Origin: Pantoea rwandensis
GTDB lineage: Bacteria > Pseudomonadota > Gammaproteobacteria > Enterobacterales > Enterobacteriaceae
DNA length: 64,000 nucleotides
Direction: 5' to 3'
Assembly: GCF_000759475.1 (NCBI RefSeq)
Contig: NZ_CP009454.1
Coordinates: forward strand, 310,001-374,000
The notes below the pieces were generated by a model that saw only the letters and a list, made by a program, of their open reading frames with translations, made no database searches and had not been told where the DNA came from. How positions within the stretch are numbered: the stretch's first letter is position 1; the number at the start of each line of letters is the position of its first letter. This document shows positions 58,375-64,000 of the stretch, one piece after another. Made by a program: the position numbers and the translations under genes.

Positions 58375-59921
58375 TAGCGGCGATCTCCATCGAGGTTGAG
58401 AATAATGGGCTGCGGGGTTTGCGCCCCACGCAGGTTAGCAGCGGACACCTTATTCGCCTGAGGGACTTCAATGGGCGCCATCGGCACTTCACGCTGCGCC
58501 ACGGGCGTCAGCTGACGAATCTTGTGCACTTCCGATAAAATCTGGTTGTCCTCAAACCACACCACGCGATTACTGAACAGCTCATCGTGCGGCAGCGAGA
58601 AAATCGATTTCAGCGCGATATCCAAATCGTTGAAGCGACAAGATGACAGGAACAGATAGATGCGATCGTTAATCAGCGTCACCAAATCACCGAAACGACG
58701 CGGCTTGCACAGCGTCAAAATTTGCTCGGGTTTCAGCTGTGGCACCGGACGCAATGCCACCATCAGCCCTTTGTCGTTTTCCGGCAACAGCGTATTGCTC
58801 ATCAGCTGCTGCACCGCCGCGCAGAAAGACTCCAACTGCAGATACCCTTTTTGCTGCAGCGGCTGGAGTGCCTGCATCAGCGCGGGCAAGTTGGCCGGAA
58901 CATGACGCGTAAACTGCTGGCCCTGAATCCCTTCCAGCGTGGTGAGAAAGCGTGACAGCGTTTGAGCGCCGGGCACGATGGCATTCACGCCACACGCCAG
59001 CAACAATCGCTCATCGCTATACCTAAGACTGGTACTGATTTCGCGCACCACGATCTTTAATGCGTTGCCGCGCGAACGGCGCAAACTGTGGACCATTTTT
59101 GCCAGGGCATTAATGTCCTGGTTATGGGCCAGACTAAAAATGACCGTGGCGGCGTTGGCCTGTTGTGCACGCGAGAATACGCTTTCATTATCGCTAAACA
59201 GTTGCCACTGGCTGGAGAGTGGCGGTGCGCCTTCCAGCACCCCTTCTTGTGCCAGAAACTGATTTTCATCATTAAGGCTAAGAGGGGTGGTTTGTTCAAC
59301 GTCATTAATGGCAATGAATTGATTCTCATTACAACTCAAGCGAATCGCACGGTCAGCCAGTAATTTGTCTGCGGAGTACCACCAGTTAATTCGATATTGC
59401 CAACTATCCTGTCGGAATTCTAAATGTGCGACACCATCAAGTTGGCGAAAATAACGCTGTAGATGGTTACGCAGATGAATAATTGACGCCCCCGAGGTGA
59501 TCAATAACAGCGTGATTTGTTTTTTGATCAACAACCGCCGCATGCGTTTAACCCAGAGCGTCAGCTCATCCTCGGATAATTTACTCCACTGCGCAGCGTT
59601 GCTGTAAAACAGCACTAAACCACTTCGGCTATTCAGCACACGCGCGAAATCATTCTCCAGATGCTGCAAGCTGGCTTTATTGGCCGGCAGCGAAAATAAG
59701 GGAATGCGCGCCGGTCCTGTCAGTGGGTCCGGCGTCAGTAATGACTGAGGCTTCTCATCTGAACTGACCAGGGTTGCCGCCTGTTGATGGCTCACCACCT
59801 GACGCAGCAGTACCCGCGCGTCTTCCTGACGCTGACTGGTAATCCAATAAAACCCCGGATTTTGCAGGGTAACTAATTCCTGCTGAACCTGTTGTAGGCC
59901 AAGCGCATAGCGATTTTTCAT
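58374..59921 (-). CDS. bcsE: Cyclic-di-GMP-binding cellulose protein BcsE
   Basis: A 515-residue cytoplasmic protein that binds c-di-GMP and boosts cellulose synthesis as part of the Bcs secretion complex. The GIL-domain signature is visible as KPRRFGDLVTLINDRIYLFLSSCR around residues 408-432, with the RxxD c-di-GMP motif RFGD. The N-terminal part resembles a degenerate RecA-like/REC fold. A Pro- and Gln-rich tail follows. It is the first gene of bcsEFG, divergent from bcsRQAB across a 193-base gap. Confidence 0.93.
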   Translation of the reverse strand: MKNRYALGLQQVQQELVTLQNPGFYWITSQRQEDARVLLRQVVSHQQAATLVSSDEKPQSLLTPDPLTGPARIPLFSLPANKASLQHLENDFARVLNSRSGLVLFYSNAAQWSKLSEDELTLWVKRMRRLLIKKQITLLLITSGASIIHLRNHLQRYFRQLDGVAHLEFRQDSWQYRINWWYSADKLLADRAIRLSCNENQFIAINDVEQTTPLSLNDENQFLAQEGVLEGAPPLSSQWQLFSDNESVFSRAQQANAATVIFSLAHNQDINALAKMVHSLRRSRGNALKIVVREISTSLRYSDERLLLACGVNAIVPGAQTLSRFLTTLEGIQGQQFTRHVPANLPALMQALQPLQQKGYLQLESFCAAVQQLMSNTLLPENDKGLMVALRPVPQLKPEQILTLCKPRRFGDLVTLINDRIYLFLSSCRFNDLDIALKSIFSLPHDELFSNRVVWFEDNQILSEVHKIRQLTPVAQREVPMAPIEVPQANKVSAANLRGAQTPQPIILNLDGDRR

Positions 59922-60114
59922 ATTTGTTTCGCGATCAGAACAATCCAGGCTAGTTTAATATAGACGGCGACCATTGGAACTGCTGAAATAAATAAAACCT
60001 GCGCTATCTCAAATGATATCGATTTTTGCATAGTCTGCGCATTTTGCCGGGTTTAAACTTAACAAAAAATAGAACCACAATTCATCCATTGCTGTTTTTT
60101 GGTGGCAAAAAGTA

Positions 60115-60309
60115 ATGAAAACAGAGAATGCCTTTTCGCTGATCGCGTCAACTACTGAAGATCAGGATGACATTAATACCCTGAGCGAAGCCTTTTCACT
60201 ACAGGCATTTCGCTACATTGATATTGCCCGCGAAGAGCGACTGAATAGTCTGCTGACACGCTGGCCGCTGCTGCGTGAATTATCTGCCGCTCAGGAGCCA
60301 GAACGCTAA
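60115..60309 (+). CDS. bcsR: Cellulose regulator BcsR
   Basis: A 64-residue protein with the conserved BcsR core LSEAFSLQAFRYIDIAREERLNSLLTRWPLLREL. In E. coli BcsR pairs with BcsQ, and the pair controls assembly of the synthase complex and c-di-GMP input. The ORF ends with TAATG, overlapping bcsQ by one base, so translation is coupled. It is the first gene of the plus-strand bcs operon. Confidence 0.92.
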   Translation: MKTENAFSLIASTTEDQDDINTLSEAFSLQAFRYIDIAREERLNSLLTRWPLLRELSAAQEPER

Positions 60310-61040
60310 TGCCGGTTATTGCCTTACAAGGTTTGCGCGGCGGTTGTGGCGCAACATCACTCAGTGCGGCGCTTGGCTGGGCGCTTAATGCCTTACAGGA
60401 GTCGGTGCTGGTCATAGATTTTTCCGCCTCGAATCAACTGGCCGCCCATTTTAATCTAGCGCTCAATCACACCCAGGGCTGGGTTCCCGCACTGCTGGAA
60501 CAGCAGCCGTGGCAGCAGTGCGCGCAGCGCTATCAAACCGGTCTCGATTTCCTGCCGTTCGGCGTGCTAACCCCTCAGCAGTGCTTAAGTCTGCAAAATG
60601 CCGACGAACAGCTTGCTGCGCCGTTGCTGAAGGCGCTGCCGGCCCTGAAATCACACTATCGCTGGGTGATCTTCGACCTTCCAGCGGATCTACTGCCGTG
60701 GCAACGATCCTTCGCCATTCACGCCGATCGTCTGTTGCAAGTGCTATCGCTGGATGCCAACTGCCAGTTGCGGTTGCACCATCCGCGTTTTTTGCCGCAT
60801 ACGCTGTTTTTGATTAATCAATTCAACGCCAACAGCCAGCTACAACAGGATCTGCATCAACTGTGGCTGCGCACGCTGAAGAACCTGATTCCGCAGGTGA
60901 TTCACCGCGATGAAGCACTGGCAGAAGCATTGATGATGAAACAACCGGTGGGCGAATATCGTCCTCATGCACTGGCGAGCGAAGAAATCAATACGCTGGC
61001 GAACTGGCTAATACTGAACGTTGCGGGTGGTGCGGCGTGA
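60309..61040 (+). CDS. bcsQ: Cellulose biosynthesis ATPase-like protein BcsQ
   Basis: A MinD/ParA-fold protein of 243 residues. In E. coli BcsQ forms ATP-bound dimers and localises cellulose synthesis at the cell pole with BcsR. The P-loop reads GLRGGCGATS: both lysines of the deviant Walker A (KGGxGKT) are replaced (R and A), as is also seen in other BcsQ proteins (RGGVGTT in E. coli from memory). LVIDFSASNQLAAHF, WVIFDLPAD and VIHRDEALAEALMMKQPVGEYRPHALASEEI are conserved. Its stop overlaps the bcsA start (GTGA). Confidence 0.94.
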   Translation: MPVIALQGLRGGCGATSLSAALGWALNALQESVLVIDFSASNQLAAHFNLALNHTQGWVPALLEQQPWQQCAQRYQTGLDFLPFGVLTPQQCLSLQNADEQLAAPLLKALPALKSHYRWVIFDLPADLLPWQRSFAIHADRLLQVLSLDANCQLRLHHPRFLPHTLFLINQFNANSQLQQDLHQLWLRTLKNLIPQVIHRDEALAEALMMKQPVGEYRPHALASEEINTLANWLILNVAGGAA

Positions 61041-63652
61041 ATCCGTTGCGCTGGCTGCTGGTACCTCAGGCCTGGCAGGCGCTACAAAGCCGTGCCCGCG
61101 TGGCTCGCCAGCATGGCGCGGGCCGCTTAACCGTGATGTTGCATCTGCTCTGGTGCGTGCTCGCCTGGTCGCTGCTGCGGCTGGAAACGCCCGGCTGGCA
61201 GCGCTTGTTGCAACAGCGTCAGCGATACTATCCGCAAATCTCACCGCTGCGTCCTCGCCCGTTAGACGTTCTGCGTTACGCCATGCAGAGCCTGTGGCTG
61301 ATGCTGGTGTTACCGCTCGATAACAGCGCACGCAGCGAGCGTAAACGGTTTAACGCGTTTGGCCCACTTTTCCGCTGGCGTCAGCAGTGTTATCAATGGC
61401 TGGGAGCGCTTCCCGCACGCATGGCGAAAACGGGCGTTCATCTGCGTACCGGACAGCTCTTGCAGAAACTGCCACCGCGTATACGCCAACTGCTGTTTAT
61501 TGTCGCGGCGATTGTCGCCAGCCTGCTGGCGCTGTTGTGTATTTCACAGCCGTTTGGCATCACCACGCAATTTGTCTTCGTACTTCTGCTGTGGGGCCTG
61601 GCAATGATGGTGCGCCGCGTGCCGGGCCGCCTCTCCACCATCATGCTGATTGTGCTGTCGCTCACTATTTCATGCCGCTATTTGTGGTGGCGCTACACCG
61701 AGACCCTGAACTGGGACGATCCGCTGAGTCTGACATTCGGTCTGCTGCTGATTGGCGCTGAAACCTATTCGTGGACGGTATTGGTGCTGGGTTACTTCCA
61801 GACGCTGTGGCCACTGAATCGCCAGCCCGTTTCAATGCCGCCGGAAATCACTTCCTGGCCCAGCGTCGATATTCTGGTGCCGACTTACAACGAGCCGCTG
61901 AGCGTGGTGAAACCGACCATTTATGCCGCAATGGGCATCGACTGGCCGCAGGACAAGCTCAACATCTATCTGCTGGATGACGGCACCCGTGAGGAGTTTC
62001 GCGAATTTGCCGCCAGCGTGGGCGTCAATTATGTGGTGCGCCCCACCCACGAGCATGCCAAAGCGGGCAACATCAACCATGCATTGAAAGTGGCCTGCAG
62101 CAGTGATTACGTGGCGATTTTTGACTGTGACCACGTGCCGACCCGCTCCTTCCTGCAGCTGACCATGGGCTGGTTCCTGAAAGACCACCGCCTGGCGATG
62201 CTGCAAACGCCGCACCACTTCTTCTCACCCGATCCGTTCGAGCGTAACCTCGGTCGCTTCCGCCAGACGCCGAATGAAGGCTCGCTGTTCTACGGCCTGG
62301 TGCAGGACGGCAACGATACCTGGGATGCAGCGTTCTTCTGCGGCTCTTGCGCCGTATTGCGCCGCACCGCGCTGGATCAGATTGGCGGCATTGCCGTTGA
62401 AACTGTGACCGAAGATGCGCACACCTCGCTGCGTCTGCATCGTCAGGGATATACCTCTGCCTATATTCGTATTCCGCAGGCGGCGGGCCTTGCCACCGAG
62501 AGTTTGTCCGCGCACATCGGCCAGCGTATTCGCTGGGCGCGCGGCATGGTGCAGATTTTCCGCCTCGACAATCCACTGATGGGCAAGGGCTTAAAGCTGG
62601 TACAGCGGCTGTGCTACGCCAACGCCATGTTGCACTTCCTCGCCGGGATTCCGCGCCTGATCTTCCTGCTGGCTCCGCTGGCGTTTCTGCTGTGCCACGC
62701 CTACATCATCTACGCGCCCGCACTGGCGATTGCGATCTATGTGCTGCCGCACATGGTGCACACCAGCCTGACTAACTCACGCATTCAGGGACGCTGGCGT
62801 CACTCATTCTGGAGTGAAGTGTATGAAACGGTGCTGGCGTGGTATATCGCGCGTCCCACCACCGTCGCGCTGTTTAACCCGCACAAAGGCAAGTTCAACG
62901 TCACGGCGAAAGGCGGCCTGGTCGAAGAGCGTCATCTCGATTGGGTGATCACCAAGCCTTATATGATGCTGGTGCTGTTGAATATTGCGGGTATCGGCAT
63001 GGCGTTCTGGCGCATGGCGTATGGCCCAGCCAACGAGATGCTCACCATCTGGGTGAGCCTGGTGTGGGTGGTATACAACATGATTATTCTCGGCGGCGCC
63101 GTGGCGGTTTCAGTGGAAGCGCGCCAGATTCGCGAAGCACATCGCGTCGAGATTGCCATGCCCGCCGCCATTGCACGTGAAGATGGCCATATGGTGCCGT
63201 GCACCCTGCGTGACTATTCAGATGGCGGTGTGGGTGTCGAACTGCGTGAAGCGGATGCGCTGAAAGAGGATGAGCCCGTGTGGCTGCTGCTGCGCCGTGG
63301 CCAGCAGGAATTCAGCTTCCCGTGCCAGGTACAACGCGTATTCGGCCGACGCGCCGGTATTCGCCTGCATCAGCTCACCACTCGCCAGCATATTGAATTT
63401 ATCCAGTGTACCTTCGCCCGTGCCGATACCTGGGCGCTGTGGCAGGACGGCTTCCCGGAAGATAAACCGGTGCAAAGCCTGGCCGATATTATGGTGCTGG
63501 GTTTCAAAGGTTACCTGCGTCTGGCGGAGTATGGCCCTGTCCCATTGCGCCGTCTGTTCCGGGCACTGACTTCCCTGGTGAGCTGGCTGGCGACACTGCT
63601 GCCACAGGGCATTGGCCGCGCACCTGCGGCAATCAAAACCGATTTTTCATAA
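61037..63652 (+). CDS. bcsA: Cellulose synthase catalytic subunit BcsA (GTG start)
   Basis: A processive GT2 glycosyltransferase (871 residues) that polymerises UDP-glucose and extrudes the chain through its membrane channel. It has about eight membrane helices. The catalytic set is complete: DILVPTYNEP, LLDDGTREEF, FDCDHVPT, TVTEDAHTS and QRIRWARGM. A C-terminal PilZ domain (RQIREAHRVEIAMP, RDYSDGGVGVEL) binds c-di-GMP with RxxxR and DxSxxG motifs. The start GTG at 61037 overlaps the bcsQ stop by four bases. bcsB follows after nine bases. Confidence 0.97.
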   Translation: MNPLRWLLVPQAWQALQSRARVARQHGAGRLTVMLHLLWCVLAWSLLRLETPGWQRLLQQRQRYYPQISPLRPRPLDVLRYAMQSLWLMLVLPLDNSARSERKRFNAFGPLFRWRQQCYQWLGALPARMAKTGVHLRTGQLLQKLPPRIRQLLFIVAAIVASLLALLCISQPFGITTQFVFVLLLWGLAMMVRRVPGRLSTIMLIVLSLTISCRYLWWRYTETLNWDDPLSLTFGLLLIGAETYSWTVLVLGYFQTLWPLNRQPVSMPPEITSWPSVDILVPTYNEPLSVVKPTIYAAMGIDWPQDKLNIYLLDDGTREEFREFAASVGVNYVVRPTHEHAKAGNINHALKVACSSDYVAIFDCDHVPTRSFLQLTMGWFLKDHRLAMLQTPHHFFSPDPFERNLGRFRQTPNEGSLFYGLVQDGNDTWDAAFFCGSCAVLRRTALDQIGGIAVETVTEDAHTSLRLHRQGYTSAYIRIPQAAGLATESLSAHIGQRIRWARGMVQIFRLDNPLMGKGLKLVQRLCYANAMLHFLAGIPRLIFLLAPLAFLLCHAYIIYAPALAIAIYVLPHMVHTSLTNSRIQGRWRHSFWSEVYETVLAWYIARPTTVALFNPHKGKFNVTAKGGLVEERHLDWVITKPYMMLVLLNIAGIGMAFWRMAYGPANEMLTIWVSLVWVVYNMIILGGAVAVSVEARQIREAHRVEIAMPAAIAREDGHMVPCTLRDYSDGGVGVELREADALKEDEPVWLLLRRGQQEFSFPCQVQRVFGRRAGIRLHQLTTRQHIEFIQCTFARADTWALWQDGFPEDKPVQSLADIMVLGFKGYLRLAEYGPVPLRRLFRALTSLVSWLATLLPQGIGRAPAAIKTDFS

Positions 63653-63661
63653 GTTGATGAT

Positions 63662-64000
63662 ATGACCATGACGAGAAAACTGAGCTGGTTTACTGCCCTG
63701 CTGCTGGGCACCGCAACGCTGGCACAGGCCGCGCCGCAGCCTTCCGCTCCTGAAGCGCCGCGCACCAGTGCACAGATACCGCTGCCAACAGTCAGCCAGC
63801 CGCTGGATGCCAATGCCCCGCTGCGCGACAGCCAACTGCTGTTTAATCAGGTCGCGCCTCCGCCAGGCAGCATGACACTGCGCGGCACGGAGCCCACCAG
63901 CCAGATTGAGTTCGGCGTGCGCAGTGATGAAGTGGTGACTCGCGCCTTGCTGACGCTCAGCTATCGCCCTTCACCCGCGCTGATCCCGACGCTGTCGCAG
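63662..64000 (+). CDS. bcsB: Cellulose synthase regulatory subunit BcsB, N-terminal part (3' truncated by window edge)
   Basis: 113 codons open to the window end. A signal peptide (MTMTRKLSWFTALLLGTATLAQA) is followed by a Pro-rich linker and LLFNQVAPPPGSMTLRGTEPTSQIEFGVRSDEVV, the diagnostic BcsB start. BcsB is the periplasmic, membrane-anchored partner that stabilises BcsA and guides the emerging glucan. ATG 63668 is a possible alternative start. Confidence 0.93.
   Translation, partial: MTMTRKLSWFTALLLGTATLAQAAPQPSAPEAPRTSAQIPLPTVSQPLDANAPLRDSQLLFNQVAPPPGSMTLRGTEPTSQIEFGVRSDEVVTRALLTLSYRPSPALIPTLSQ

Overview
The window is chromosomal DNA of a gammaproteobacterium of the order Enterobacterales. 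Nearly every gene is a close, recognisable relative of an Escherichia coli gene, often in the same local order. Some arrangements differ from E. coli: glpT beside yigL, no cyaY beside cyaA, no yifK beside wecG, an AbrB-type transporter beside rarD, and ppiC joined to yhjG. Palindromic intergenic elements also occur. These fit an Erwiniaceae-like genome (Pantoea/Erwinia relatives), but the genus is an inference. I see no prophage, insertion sequence, CRISPR array or plasmid-type gene.

Layout. 1-0.7 kb: 3' end of glpT. 0.7-16.6 kb: yigL, pldB, rhtB, rhtC, recQ, pldA, yigI, rarD, an AbrB-family transporter, corA, uvrD, then the minus-strand operon lptM-dapF-yigA-xerC-yigB, which runs on towards uvrD. 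16.7-23.6 kb: cyaA divergent from hemC-hemD-hemX-hemY (cAMP synthesis and early tetrapyrrole synthesis). 23.6-24.75 kb: the small RNA gene glmZ with a sigma-54 promoter and GlrR-type sites, an 80-bp microsatellite, and the tRNA operon argX-hisR-leuT-proM. 24.9-37.6 kb: the complete enterobacterial common antigen (ECA) cluster wecA-wzzE-wecB-wecC-rffG-rffH-wecD-wecE-wzxE-wecF-wzyE-wecG, all on the minus strand and mostly overlapping, followed upstream by rho and trxA. 39.9-45.4 kb: rhlB and gppA, then rep and ppiC. 45.4-56.4 kb: yhjG, pdeH, kdgK, an accessory alpha/beta hydrolase, yhjJ, dctA and pdeK. 56.5-64 kb: the cellulose locus, with bcsEFG on the minus strand divergent from bcsR-bcsQ-bcsA-bcsB on the plus strand. 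bcsB is cut by the window end.

How the genes work together. The ECA cluster makes the nucleotide sugars (WecB/C, RffG/H, WecD/E), builds the trisaccharide on undecaprenyl phosphate (WecA, WecG, WecF), flips it (WzxE) and polymerises it under length control (WzyE, WzzE). The right-hand 20 kb is a cyclic-di-GMP module. PdeH, behind a good flagellar sigma-28 promoter, and PdeK degrade the messenger. BcsA (PilZ domain) and BcsE (RxxD motif) bind it to drive cellulose synthesis, and BcsG should add phosphoethanolamine to the polymer.

Regulatory sites supported by sequence include a CRP site at cyaA (with its conserved UUG start), a LexA box upstream of uvrD, a KdgR-type palindrome at kdgK, the FliA promoter of pdeH, the GlrR/sigma-54 control region of glmZ, and a corA leader with a short open reading frame and a perfect hairpin. 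I did not find a convincing undescribed multi-gene system. The least explained items are the 10 x 8-bp microsatellite beside glmZ, the palindromic intergenic elements, and the hydrolase gene between kdgK and yhjJ.
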